Of a stretch of 64,000 bases of DNA, positions 34,390 to 45,640 are shown piece after piece. A program made the position numbers and the translations under genes. The first letter of the stretch is position 1. The number at the start of each line of letters is the position of its first letter. The stretch is taken from NCBI GenBank assembly GCA_030686995.1, contig CM060696.1, positions 11,080,487 to 11,144,486 of the forward strand. The letters are read 5' to 3'. The notes beneath the pieces were generated by a model. The model worked only from the letters and a program-made list of their open reading frames with translations. It was not told where the DNA came from and searched no databases. Origin of the DNA: Artemisia argyi. Its lineage: Eukaryota; Streptophyta; Magnoliopsida; Asterales; Asteraceae.

Positions 34390-35125
34390 TGTTAAAAGTT
34401 ACGTATAAATATTAATAAGTAAATGACTAGTATCAAACCCGAGACCTCGGGATTGCACACATTACAAACGAGAATAAAGTATAATAAATATATATATGTT
34501 ATATGTATCGTATATATATATTTATATAAACACTTGAAGGACTTAATGATCGTTAAATGTTAAATGTAAGTACTAACTATCATTAGTAACGAAAGAAAAG
34601 GACTAGAATGTAATTTAGGAGATAAGAAGGATCCGGAATCCCCTTGTGGGAGGGATGGCCGGTCGACCCAATCCATATGGGTCGATCCATGCCTTGCTTG
34701 GTCTCCAAGAAATCATCTAGTATAAATACAAGGCCAAGGGTTAGACTTTCACATCTTTTGTGCACACACACAAAACCCTAAAGCTTTTGTTTTCTTTCTT
34801 TCTTTCTTGGCCGATCGGTACACAATCCACAAGGGCTTTGGGTCGATTTTTTCTAAAGCAAAACAAGTGTTTTAGTTTACTTGCATAAACCTTTATTCGT
34901 TGGTAGTTTGAGTGTACAAGAACGAGGTAATTACTCACTATAGTAATTATCAAGAGATCGATAAACAAAACGGTAAGGGGTTTATCATTGATCTATTTTA
35001 CACAAGTTCAAGGTTTATTGAAGTGCATCGGGTACGTTACTATTTATGTTTTAGTTAATCTTTATATGTGTTATACTTGATCCTAGCTTCCGCATAATGT
35101 GTTTATTGATTGTCAAACTCTAACA
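34390..35125 (+). repeat. 3' LTR of copia 2
   Basis: Same length as the 5' LTR with about 13 substitutions. TATAAATA at 34721-34728. Followed by CAATA. Confidence 0.96.
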
Positions 35126-35332
35126 CAATAGAGTTTAATAGCCTCTGCTTGTTCCATAAACATAGGTGATTCGGTGTGTTCCATCCAGCGACTGGTGTCC
35201 AGACAGATCATTATAGCCTCCGCCTCCCCCTTGGTGGATGAAGATGAATTAAATACAAGATAGCGCGTAGAATTAAAAAGAAAATCGATGAACAAGTACC
35301 TCGGCCTTGGCCTCCTTGTTATTTTCAGACAT
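35126..35332 (-). pseudogene. First exons of the RPN10-like/DHAR fusion
   Basis: ATG at 35332-35330 gives MSENNKEAKAE, then a GT donor (35299-35298) and a short intron. The acceptor AAG precedes exon 2 (35229 down), which reads GEAEAIMICLDTSRWMEHTE then SPMFMEQAEAIKLYC. This matches the N-terminus of RPN10 (ATMICIDNSEWM pattern and the QAxAVNLxC helix). Copia 2 interrupts exon 2 right at the tyrosine-cysteine codons, and the exon resumes at 27221. The region 35333-35516 is the likely promoter side, with no clear TATA box close to the start. Confidence 0.72.
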
Positions 35333-35516
35333 GTTAGGGTTTTCTTTTTCTCCCTTTCAATTCGTTTGTCACAAATTGATATCATCATTCATATATAAAC
35401 ATGAGTATTATATTACACATAAGCCCTTGCAAAACTGTCTCTTGCTGGTTTGCTGCTTCTGATTCTATCATATGCTGTTTTCTGATTCTGACTAGCTCGT
35501 ATTACGAAATGGAGTT

Positions 35517-36923
35517 TGATACGTGGGAATCGCACCAGGCTTTACCTCTCAAGGGATCTTGAGAAGCTTACAACCCCCACCAGACAGTGTACCTGATCGT
35601 TGTAGTATAGTATAGTGACAAGTACCGGGGGATTGATTGTTCAGCTAGGAATAGTGTCGCTAGGATTAGAAAAACCTAATTACTAGTTCTAAAGGTGAGG
35701 GATGATTATTTTTGTATTTTTATATTTTTTTAGAAAGCAATTAAATATCTCGGGTTTGAAGGATTTGGGCGGAATTAGTTGCTATTCAACTAACCCAATA
35801 CTACAATGCAATCAAAATAAAATACTAAAACTAAAATTAAACTAAATTATACTAAAGTTGTGAGCAATAAGTGGAGAAAATGTGTTTACTTAGATTTCAC
35901 TACTCCCTAGACATCTTTTACACGTTAATTACTTGTTATAATTGCATGGATGACGGATCGTATTCCTTAATACCATTCATGGGGTGGCACACTTAACTCC
36001 CCAATTCTATGAGCTCTTATCTCTTCCTACACCATGCCCAGCACAACTATAGGGATTGTAAACAGTGGCTCATGCATTAAATACAACCAATAAAGACCTA
36101 GTGCGCGTCGGTTCATGTTTCTTAAGACGTTCAAGCATGTTACCAATTGGAGATCTGCCAGTTTTTTTAAGCCTAATATATAAATCATTCATCCAAGACA
36201 AGAATAAACAAGTAATCAACACATAATTAACATCTAGGTTTCATTAGATCCAAGCAAACACAAGATAGATCTAGCCTAGCATGATGGAATTAAGACAAGA
36301 ACAAGATATAGACAACCAACACATAGACATATTGATTGAATTGAAAGAACACTTATCTTAATTACACATGAAAGGAATCAAGGGCTTGGAACCCTTGAAA
36401 AACCTGTAAAATTCGAACCAAAATCGTACTTAGGGTTTCTCCAAAACTTCTCTCCTTTAATGTGAAAAAATTAGAAAACTATATATAGGAAAAGGGGTCT
36501 GACGGCGTCAAGACCAATCTTGTGACGCCGTCACCTCGCCGCCAAAACTCTTCTCGGACTGCCTTGATCTACATTTGACGCCATCAAGTGATAATCATTT
36601 CCAGGCCGTCATGACTTTAACTGTTGACGCCCAACTTCGTGACGCCTTCAAATCTGTACTGGATCGTCATGGAATTTTGCTCTTGACGCCGTTAGGGAGT
36701 TACTCTTGACGCCGTCACCTACTGTTCCCAGCATGAAAAATTAAGACTTTGGCGTTTTCTTCACTTTTATGCTCCAAAAACGTCCGAATTGCTTCCTTTT
36801 CCAGATTTCTCTCCCAAAGTACCTAAAATAACAAAAGGAACGATTTAGGGCAATATTTGATCAAATAAATTCGAATTCGGGCTTAAATGACCCCCTAAAA
36901 ACGGATCATTTCTCGCCTCATCA
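35517..36923 (-). mobile_element. Gypsy-type solo LTR 2 (1407 bp, TSD GAGTT)
   Basis: A perfect GAGTT duplication (35512-35516, 36924-36928) and TG...CA ends (TGATACGTGG...CCTCATCA). Homologous over its length to 11847-13277 and 60279-61699. Sense is minus. It lies about 180 bp upstream of the fusion pseudogene's start in the same orientation, so its promoter could once have acted toward the gene. No internal region is left. Confidence 0.95.
36480..36717 (-). promoter_or_regulatory. LTR promoter: TGACG inverted-repeat array plus TATA box (solo LTR 2)
   Basis: From 36500 to 36717 there are about eight TGACG-type sites, four or five as the inverted pair TGACGNCGTCA (for example 36500-36510 and 36707-36717). 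TATATATA at 36480-36487 lies 12 bp downstream in the sense direction, nearly the same spacing as in the other two LTR copies. Confidence 0.6.
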
Positions 36924-37122
36924 GAGTTGCACCAAAAGAATACGACGCACGGAAGTTATGTTTCTGACTGGCTATCTGCCTGCAAAATTTATGCTGTTTT
37001 CCTTTTGTCCCCTCTTTTCACGGTTAGCAACCTTAGTGCTATACATATAAACTACCAACATATTAAATTTGGATATATATTCAATCAGTAGCTAAGCCGA
37101 AGAGCTATAGGTCGAAGGCATC
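36924..37122. other. Unique spacer before copy B
   Basis: AT-rich sequence between the solo LTR and the start of copy-B homology. No gene or repeat recognised. The duplication border could lie anywhere up to about 37123, because the matching left side of copy A is outside the window. Confidence 0.5.
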
Positions 37123-37400
37123 CCTGACACAATCATAGCTAAAATTTGAACTTCACTTGTATGTTAAATCACTTATATTTCTTGGTACGATTATTATGGG
37201 GGCTGGTTGATTCATTGGCGTTCAACTCTCAAAACCCTAAGCGATTAGGGTTTATCTTTTTCATTCTGTTTGCATGCATGCTGGTTGGTATTTAATTCCT
37301 GGTTGATCGATTCTGATGGTTTGGTGTGTGAGGGTTTACGGGAGAGCTGAATAAAGGTTTTCTTAGCAACAAGAATGTATCTACTGTACCAACGGTTACG

Positions 37401-39386
37401 TTGGGTACTCTTCAAGTTCGACAAGAGGCTATGGTTGTGGAGAACCCTAGTCTCGAATCTGGTATGATTGATAATATCTTGGTAGGGAGCAAACAAGACC
37501 TGGTGGAGCCGGTTTCACTTGGTAATATTCAAAAGGCCACTACTAGCTTTGGTAAGTTGAGTACACCTTCAATGATGAACCCTAGTAGTGTTAGTTTGAA
37601 TGTGGATGATGCACCTGATTGTTCTATGAATGGTTCTAAGAAAGTGGAGCCGATTCTACTTACGAAAGATACATCACATGGTGACGACTTGGAGCGGATT
37701 ACAAGTGCTGATAATGTGATGCACTTGATTGATAATGCGTATCAGAATTTAGATGATGCCATGAACAAAATTCAAATTGAGATTGGAGCTAATGAAGTTA
37801 ATCCTCCTTCGCTTGGAATTAATGTGAATATGAATAAGAGTGTAACTTATGGCCCTAATGCTCAAAAGGTTGATACTACTAATGGTACGGGAGTGAAGTT
37901 GGTTTCTTATGCGGGTGCTACTTCTAATGAACCTCTGAAACATGTTTCAAACTTTCGTAGGTTGGAATGTAGCAAGAAGAAGGCTGATGTTGACCTTTCT
38001 ATTCCACTGAAAGTAGTGGAAGAGGTGAACACGTGGTTTGAGAATACTCTCTACGGTTACTTTCTTGGCCAACGCCTTGCTTTTCCGGTTGTTGATTACT
38101 ATGTCCGCAATGCATGGGCTAAGTTTGGTGTTTAAAAGGTAATGATGAATGCTAAGGGGTTCTTCTTCTTTAAATTTAACTCGAAGAAAGGTGTTGATGA
38201 TGTGCTTGAAAACGGTCCTTGGTTGATCAGAAATGTTTCTATTATTCTTAAACCATGGACTTTGAACACAAACCTACTTAAAGAGGATTTGACTAACATC
38301 CCGGTGTGGGTTAAATACCATGATGTTCCCCTTGCTATGTTTTCTGATGATGGCCTCAGCCTTCTTGCCACATTGATTGGCATGCCCAAAAGGTTAGATG
38401 CTTTTACAAGCCAAATGTGCAAGGAATCGTGGGGCCGTAGTAGTTTTGCTAGATGCATGATAGAAGTGAGATCGGATGAGGTGCTTCGGGACAACCTCAT
38501 TGTTGAGATTCCATTACTTGATGGTTCGGGTTCCACTATTGAGAAGATACAGGTTGAATACGAGTGGCAACCACCTCGCTGTGACAAGTGTAAGATATTT
38601 GGTCATACTTTGACTGATTGTCCTACAGTTGTTATACCTCCTGTTCAGCCTACTAAGCCTGTTAATGATAGTTTCAAGACTGTCAATCACAGGAAGAAAG
38701 GAAAGCATGGTGGTCCTACAATTCCGGGTCAAGGGGGTTTACTAAACCTGTTGTGGGTAAGCAGTTTCAGTATCAACCCAAAAAGACTCCTCCTGAGTCT
38801 AAGAAAGCTGGTGGCACTAAGAAGAAGACTTCTGATGTGGCTAGTTCTAGTGGTACTAACATTTCTACATCTAACCAATTTAATGCTCTTAATATGGATG
38901 ATACGGATTCGTTTGGTATTCCTACTCAGGATACCAACATGGATGTGGATGTTGGCCGTACAATGGAAGTTAATGAGGATGAGTTGGTTAAGACTGGTAC
39001 TACATCACAAGAACCGCTTGTGAGTGATTCAATGGGAACTAAGGAAGTTGGTTCTACTCCTATAGTTGAGAAAATTAGTAAGCTTGAAAAGCTACTTATC
39101 GATGGGAAAGCTACTCTTGTGGATGATGAAGGTCATCCTATTCCGTCTGCCTTTGTCACTAAGAGGGTTAACTCATTTTCCAAGGTGGGTGAGGTGGTGG
39201 TTTCTGATAGTGATGAGGATTCTTAACACGTTCGACGAATCAGCAAATCTTTTTGGTGGAGGTCATGAGCGTGAAGATGAGTTTGATGACTATGATGATT
39301 ACTCGAAGCAAATTAATGATCTTCTAGGGGAATTGGATGCTCTTAATGCCATTTATGGCATTAATCTCCAAGGTCGTAGGAAGTAG
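37401..39386 (+). pseudogene. LINE ORF1 / DUF4283-CCHC gag-like protein, broken
   Basis: The first frame (37401-38135) ends at an in-frame TAA (38133-38135) after NAWAKFGV and continues in the same frame from 38142 (MMNAKGFFFFKFNSKKGVDD). The DUF4283 core (FPVVDYYVRNAW, ENGPWLIRN, VPVWVK-like IPVWVKYHDVPLA) and the zinc knuckle PPRCDKCKIFGHTLTDCP are clear. A one-base shift at about 38740 moves coding to 38753-39226 (QFNALNMDD), and another near 39226 leads into the acidic C-terminus (EREDEFDDYDDYSKQINDLL), ending GRRK at 39386. So there is one nonsense codon and two frameshifts. As an RNA-binding ORF1 protein it would have chaperoned LINE RNA. Confidence 0.83.
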
Positions 39387-39581
39387 TTTATATTATTGTC
39401 CGAGTCTTTCAATATTATGTGGTAGTGGTTTTGTTTTCTTGCCTAGAAAATAGGAAGTATCTTGTTATGTAAGCTTTTCGCCTATGTAACGGGCTGAGAT
39501 ATGGGATTCACCCATATCCATTGTACTTAAATGTTTTTTGGAGTAATATATTTACCGGGTCGTTGACCTTTTACCCAAAAA
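39387..39581 (+). other. LINE 3' region
   Basis: About 190 bp between the ORF1 stop and the A tail, with no ORF2 sequence recognisable. It ends TTGACCTTTTACCC followed by A's. Confidence 0.6.
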
Positions 39582-40992
39582 AAATCACTTATATTTCTTC
39601 AACATTTTGTTAGGTCCTGATAGTTCATTTCAGATTCAAATACTTTGTATGTTGAACGATAGTTTTTTTCCATGTCGATCCTTTATGATCACTGATCTTT
39701 GCAGTCTCGTTTTGACTAAAGATTTTTATAGCTGATCGTCAATTCCACGCATTCTGGAAACTAAAATGACATTATTCTCTATGTATGAGCTAAAAGATTT
39801 GTAATTTGATAGCTACGTTTTCCTTAGTTAACTATTTGGCTGATATTATGCACAGGGACGGACTCAGGATTTCTAGGGGTCTTGCACAAAAAATTTGGCT
39901 GATATACGCTTCGTGACTCAAAATCGGGTGTGGCCCGTGCCACTCCCGACACCCATGTAGGTCCGTCTCTGATTACGCATGTATTTGAAACATTAGTTGA
40001 ATAGCTTGGAGAGAGCTGTACAATCAAAGTAAATGAAGTGACATGCAATGTATATAAGAAACATTCCCGTTTACCCTAATTAAAGTATATCTCCTATGGT
40101 TTGGTCAATGATGATTGGATTTTTGACATTAACTATCGTCACGTGCTGGAAAGAACACCCGTTACGAACCCATGACTTGCCCTGGCTCATGTCTTTATTC
40201 TCACCGTTCTGACTTTATTCTCACACATTTCTGAGTTCCTCGATGTAAAGGTTACCATTGTCACTGTTATGTTTTGGACACCAGGTTCCTCCAACTCTCA
40301 TCCTAGACTTCCGATGTTATATGTAACCAACAAAAATATTACGTATCATTCATGTATATTAGATAAACTACTTGGTGATCAAATTATTTACAAATTATTT
40401 ACATATACCTGATACCGTGACCAGGGCCGCATGCCACCTTCTCTACCCATAGGTTAGCATTTCTAGGGCCGCATGCATGCCACCTTCTCTATCCATAGGT
40501 TAGCATTTCCAGGACCAACAGAGATACAATCACCCCATTGCAATTTTAGTACTCACGATGGTAACACCATTGGATGATATTAAATGGATTCCATCTGTGT
40601 TCGGGATCGAGTATTTATTTATTTTTTTTCTTAATGTAAATATGGGTCTTTTTTTTGTTTTATATAAACTTTACATATTTAACCTTTAAGTTATAAAAAG
40701 ACGTTATATATATTAGCTCATATACACTAGAAAATATCCACTAAATTAAACAAGAAAACATCCGTTAAATTAAACAAAAAAGCATCCACTAAAAAAAAAG
40801 TCCATAAATTAAACAATAAAAAATCTATTAAATTAAACAAGAAAATATCCGCTAAATTAGACAATAAATAAAACATAGCATGCATCATGCGGAATTAAAT
40901 CTTGGTTGGGAGTTTGTACAATGGGACCTATTGTGACCAGCTTAACGGCATACTCCACATCTTTTCGGTTCAAAGATAGACAAAGAAAAACT

Positions 40993-41457
40993 AACAATCC
41001 AAAAAAACATAGACAAATAGGTGATGACCGATGGATACGTGCTTAGACAGCAGTTTCGCGACATAGCAGAAAAAACTGTTTCCAGTTCCCTATACAAGAA
41101 GTCATGATTTTAGGAGCAGTCATAATAAAGTAGCCAAGAAAGCAGATGAGTTATATTAAGCTATTAATTCTTTAAAGAAAGTAAGAATGTAGATTTACCC
41201 TTTAATCTTGAACCCCTAAAGAATCTTAGGATCATTGGGGGGTTAAAGATTAAAGGGGTAAATCTACATTCTTAATTTCTTTAAAGAATTAATAGCTTAA
41301 TACTAGCCATGTGCTTTCTTGGCTACTTTATTATGACTGCCGCTAGAATCATGACTTCTTGTATAGGGAACTGGAAAGAGTTTTTTCTCCTATGTCGCGA
41401 AACTGCTGTCTAAGCAGGTATCCATTAGTCATCACCTATTTGTCTATTTTTTTTTGG
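40993..41457. repeat. Long inverted repeat / foldback (copy B)
   Basis: Counterpart of 3878-4362, with the same arms (GGTGATGACCG...AGATTTACCCTTTAATCTTG and complement) and a similar loop. Arm pairing is retained despite scattered differences between A and B. Confidence 0.82.
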
Positions 41458-41963
41458 AATGTACTTCTCATTACGAATTCGACTTGATTTCTTCCTTACC
41501 CGACTAACACTGATCTTTGAGTTATCTGCCTAAATCTTCCAACCTGAATCCAACCAGTAATCAACATGGGGAAGTGGAGTAAAATATGAAAGATATTGTT
41601 GTTGGAATGTTGCAGTGGTGCAAACAGTGTGAATAATGGTAAGAGCGTTGCCCCCTCTATGGCGTCAAACAACAAGAGCATGTAAACAAGGAAACCTTTC
41701 CATTTGTCACTTACCACATGTGCATGTTTGTTGAAAATAATAGACAGTGTGTATTTCCACCTGTATCATTTATACGTAACTTCGTGACAATCTTGTAGAC
41801 ACCTTAATTGTAGTTAAACTCGGATGAATGCTGACTTTGTGTATGGATATCACGGCTACTGAACTTATGCCACATGCGATGTGGTGAAGGTGTATTGCAA
41901 TTCATTGCAATGGGCTTTCTAAAAGAAGCAACAGTTCAGTTAAAGATAAGATCGATACAAGAC

Positions 41964-42517
41964 CTATGTAGTTAATCTCGGCGAGATCTCACCAAGATCT
42001 CGTCGATATCGCGGATCTCGGCCTTTGAAAAAATCTCAGTTTAAAATCTCGGCCTCAAATCTTGGAGCTGATATTCTTGGCGAGATTGGCCGAGATTTTT
42101 CCGATATTTTGAAATCGGGGAGATTTTCGATATTTTGACAAGATTTTCAAAGTTATAATTATACCGTGACATTTTCTATTTTGTGGTGTTTGGATATTTG
42201 TTTGCTTGGATCTATGTTATGGCTGGTGGTTTTGATAAAAGAAAAAAAATAGATGGGTGCTTGGATCTTGTGTTGTTGTTGTTCTTGTTGGTGCTGTTGT
42301 TATGAGAGATGTGTTGGGTGGTAGGGAGATTTAAACAGAACAAGATGATCTTGTACAATGAGAGAGAGAGAGTAAAGTTTTTGAGGCTGCGCGTGTTTTT
42401 TGATAACCCTAGATGTGTTATAACCATTGTAAATACAATTTCAGTCCTCATACTTTAGTCATCCTTGCACATTATCTTTAGGTAGGAACAATCTTTAGTT
42501 TGTCCAGCTTCGGTCCT

Positions 42518-42608
<91 letters not shown>

Positions 42609-42714
42609 CTAGGTAATATAAAAATCGATATCTCACTGATATCTTACCGCGATATTTCTATTTCAAATCTTGGACTTTGAACGATATTTGAAATTTGACC
42701 GAGATAACTACATA
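41964..42714. mobile_element. hAT-type element (copy B)
   Basis: Left duplication TACAAGAC (41956-41963) intact; on the right AACAAGAC. Ends CTATGTAGTTAATCTCGGCG and (reverse complement) TATGTAGTTATCTCGGTC. An (AT)n array of about 80 bp lies at 42520-42603. Confidence 0.78.
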
Positions 42715-42980
42715 AACAAGACTTGATTGGTAATCGCCTAGCTCCTCTTAGTGCATTGTTAATACTCTCTGATATATTTGTTGTTAAGCAACCTCATCAC
42801 CAATTTTCGTCATGCAAAAGACACCATTGACTTTATCAATTTGTTTAAGATACCGCCAAGCCTCGGGGTTGAGCGTTTTTATCTCTTTTCTGTGTCGAAC
42901 AAATTTCCATGCACAATTGGGTGTATATTTAGCCGTACTTGAACTTTCTGTTTTGTCTTGGTGGACACTATTGCACTTTG

Positions 42981-43316
42981 CTAGCCATTTGAAACTTTTA
43001 CTTTCAAGTATTTTATACTCCTTATTAAAGTGTTACAGCCTTTTTTAACTTGTTTTCTATTTTCAAATAGCATTCCAAGTCGAATTTCATTTTCTACTTC
43101 ACTCCAAACATCCATACGAACGTTGTTGTCAATGTCATCATTCGATGCATCACCAACACCATTCATTAAATCCATAACTCCTTGAGAGTGTGATTGAGCT
43201 GCAACTTCACTCCCATCATCAGAGTCATTTCCTACGTCACTTTTTGATTCACTCTTATCCTCACTATATTGCGAGTTGCATTCACTAAATGTCCTAAATG
43301 TATCATTATTAGGCAA
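42981..43316 (-). pseudogene. MuDR-type transposase N-terminal fragment (copy B)
   Basis: The minus-strand frame contains PNNDTFRTFSECNSQYSEDK, an acidic linker, GVMDLMNGVGDASNDD and EVENEIRLGMLFENRKQVKK, then loses the domain. Counterpart of 5909-6240. The frame is open but truncated before the DNA-binding cysteines. Confidence 0.55.
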
Positions 43317-43777
43317 TGCAAATTGTGAATTTTGGTTGGGTGTAAATTACAAAGGAGATCTAGAAAACTAGTATTTGTAGGCAATATTACATGCTCATAG
43401 ATGTTTGTGTGGCAAAGAGAAAACTACAAAAGTATGAAAAAAAATGTAGTCCAAAGATGAAAAGCTTCATTGATCAAAAAACAAACCATTGTTAGTTTGG
43501 TAGATGATATTAATGAGTAATATTGACAAGTGATTTATGAGGATATGTTAATATTTAAAGCTTGAAAAACGAATGTGTGTAAAAGATTTTTATAGGTGAG
43601 AAGAGTATGAAGCATATATTTATTGGTTGTCGTACATTAATTTTTAACTCCTAACTAACCAATTTATGATTCACTCTATTATTAATTTCTAACTCCCAAC
43701 TAACCAATTTATGATTCACTCCATTACTACCTTATGAATTTATGCAACTACTCTATACAGTAACTTAAATACTGATA

Positions 43778-43869
43778 GCTAAACTTCAACACCGGAACCT
43801 TGTAAGATTGCTAGGATACTACATTAAGGGGAATGAAACAATACTTGTATATGATGTCTTCATATTTGG
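43778..43869 (+). pseudogene. Captured receptor-like kinase exon fragment (copy B)
   Basis: It starts [20 protein letters not shown] and then ILVY, but lacks the EFMRNKSLD segment through a deletion of about 24 bp before VFIF. Confirms the fragment predates the block duplication. Confidence 0.72.
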
Positions 43870-44207
43870 TAGTATTTATAACAATTTCTTATATCAAAAT
43901 ATTGACTTTAACGTATATGTTTTGGCATCAATCAACTTATTAACAATTTTTCTACGGCCTCTATACAAGATCAATCACCAAGCATATATCTTAGTTCGTT
44001 ACACTAGGAAAGTTTTTTGTTGCGCATAGTATAATTCAAAACCCGAATGAAAGCTATATTGATAACCAAATAACCAATTGTATTATATAATTAAAAAGCT
44101 AGTGTACATAAGCTTGTATATATAACATCTTTTTATAAGTTAAGGGTTAAATTGTAAATAAATAAGAGGCTTGTGATCCACAAAACTAAAAAAAGACCCG
44201 TATTTAC

Positions 44208-44259
<52 letters not shown>

Positions 44260-44939
44260 ATTTTTGAAAACAAAAGTTAAAAAAGAACCATTTGCAAAAA
44301 AACTAGTTCGGGCTGATATCAAAATGTGGAACATCTGGCTGTTAACCGACTTCAACCCACTTATCACGATGTTATTTGAAATGTAGATTCCTGAGTGTAT
44401 GCATTTTGCAACAATTCACCATACCTGTGTTTTGCATGACCAAAGAGATGCACCTTGGGAGTCAGTTGGTGACATGGCTGACTCTATGGAATCTGATCCA
44501 ATAACCAGAGGTAGCAATAGCATTACCAAGATAATGGATAAATATATTGTGAAGTTATGTTGTAACACTACTGGATACACATTCTAGTGATGAGACGCAG
44601 GTTATTCTTATGTTAGACCCGAGTTCTAGCCCCTCAAAGGCCTTTTTGGTTATTTTCAATGCAGCGCAGTCAGCGTCCCAGTAAGCGACAACTAAGCCGC
44701 GCGCCATGTCAGTTGGACACAAGCTGCACAAAAGCCGGACACACTCCTCCCACAAGGAACTATGCTTCTTCCCACGTGCCAAATCAGGTGCTGACACGTG
44801 TCTGCTGTTGGGTAAGAGGAGTTAATGACAGTATAGTACCGTTGGATTTCAAGGACATGATTTGCAATAATTTATTACTTGAGGGGCTTTAGTGAAAGTA
44901 TATGAAACCCTAATGAGGGCCAATGTGTAAAATTGGCTT

Positions 44940-44947
44940 TATATAAA
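44940..44947 (+). promoter_or_regulatory. TATA box upstream of the NYN hairpin (copy B)
   Basis: TATATAAA followed by CCCCAATTCC as in copy A. Two CACGTG cores lie upstream at about 44775-44780 and 44796-44801. Confidence 0.5.
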
Positions 44948-45278
44948 CCCCCAATTCCCCATCCTGGAAACACATATCTTCTTCCTTTCTATTTTTCAAT
45001 CTCTCTACTATTCTTTTTGTTATTAGTGTAGGATTAGGAGTAGAAGTAGAGTAATGTAGATTTAATTTTATACTTTTTGTTTTATTGTTTTTATAAAAGC
45101 TTTTCCGTTCTAATCATTTTTTAATGCTTGTCTTGCATTTTTTTTTGGTCAAATAGTTTAATTAATCAATGCATTTTTAATCATAAAGATAGTTATTTGG
45201 GTTATTACATATCCTAAATCATCGAAGCTTAGGAGGATCCGCGAAAAGTTATTGTCGATAAAGTACGAACTGAGCTCG

Positions 45279-45640
45279 GGAATTCATCTACGCGAGGTCC
45301 CCGGAGGGGGCAAAAACGCGGCAGATTATGCTATTATTTGTGAGATGTTCTTGGTTGCCATGTGGACCAAAAAGCCGCATAAATCATGTTAATTTCGCAT
45401 GTTCACGATTTTACACAAGCAATGAAAACATCAATAATGTTGATTTCGGTGACAAAGATTTAATATGCTCCAGCTGGAAAATTGAAGCTATTTCCATTGC
45501 TTGTGTAAAATCGTTGTCACCTGAAATCAACATGATTAATGTCGGTTTTTTGGTCCTTATGGCAAACAAGAACATCTCACACATACTAGCATGATCAGCC
45601 CTATTTTTGCCTCCTCCAGGGATCTCACGTAGATGAATTC
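45279..45640 (+). ncRNA. Putative hairpin RNA from NYN fragment (copy B)
   Basis: Same inverted arrangement as 10551-10915: left arm from GAATTCATCTACGCGAGGTC, right arm ending CACGTAGATGAATTCC, with a loop around AAGATTTAATATGCTCC. The arms still pair over most of their length. Confidence 0.5.

Larger units (their letters stand above)
27227..35125 (+). mobile_element. Ty1/copia LTR retrotransposon 2 (7.9 kb, TSD CAATA)
   Basis: LTRs of 736 bp at 27227-27962 and 34390-35125, TG...CA ends, perfect CAATA duplication at 27222-27226 and 35126-35130. I count about 13 LTR differences (near 1.8%), so it is older than copia 1. It is inserted in a coding exon of the RPN10-DHAR pseudogene in antisense orientation. 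The polyprotein has three breaks: an in-frame TAG, an internal deletion with frameshift, and a 2-nt insertion. The primer site (27964-27976) resembles initiator-Met and the purine tract is GAGTGGGAGC (34380-34389). Confidence 0.97.
23882..35332 (-). pseudogene. RPN10-like vWA / dehydroascorbate reductase fusion gene, interrupted
   Basis: On the minus strand a candidate start (35330-35332, MSENNKEAKAE) is followed by exons encoding an RPN10-type vWA domain. A junction exon (26366-26493) then runs in frame into a DHAR, ending at TGA 23882-23884. RPN10 is the ubiquitin-receptor subunit of the 26S proteasome; DHAR is a GST-fold enzyme that uses glutathione to recycle ascorbate. The C-terminal UIM region of RPN10 is absent, with DHAR in its place. 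Three breaks are seen: copia 2 in exon 2, an in-frame TAA (26755-26757) and a splice donor AT instead of GT (26186-26187). The phase between exons 2 and 3 also disagrees. All later exon phases agree, so the intact fusion was probably once spliced as one message. Confidence 0.75.
37184..39581 (+). mobile_element. LINE-type element with ORF1 only, 18-bp TSD
   Basis: An 18-bp duplication AAATCACTTATATTTCTT (37166-37183 and 39582-39599) flanks it, and a short A tail precedes the right copy. Copy A has the single site at about 46-62. The body holds an L1-type ORF1 (DUF4283 plus CCHC knuckle) and then a 3' region with no endonuclease or reverse transcriptase. The long duplication and A tail show mobilisation by target-primed reverse transcription, presumably by enzymes of a full LINE. 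The 5' end carries a leader of about 200 bp, so simple 5' truncation does not explain the loss of ORF2. Confidence 0.85.
40632..44316 (-). mobile_element. Non-autonomous MULE-like element with gene fragment (copy B)
   Basis: The left inverted terminus (about 40632-40730, AATGTAAATATGGGTC and TTAACCTTTAAGTTATAAAA) mirrors 44098-44212. An A run of about 43 (44213-44256) separates the outer right terminus. It contains the hairpin element, the hAT element, a MuDR transposase fragment and a kinase exon fragment in the same order as copy A, without A's ~2 kb insert or the second unit. Confidence 0.6.
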
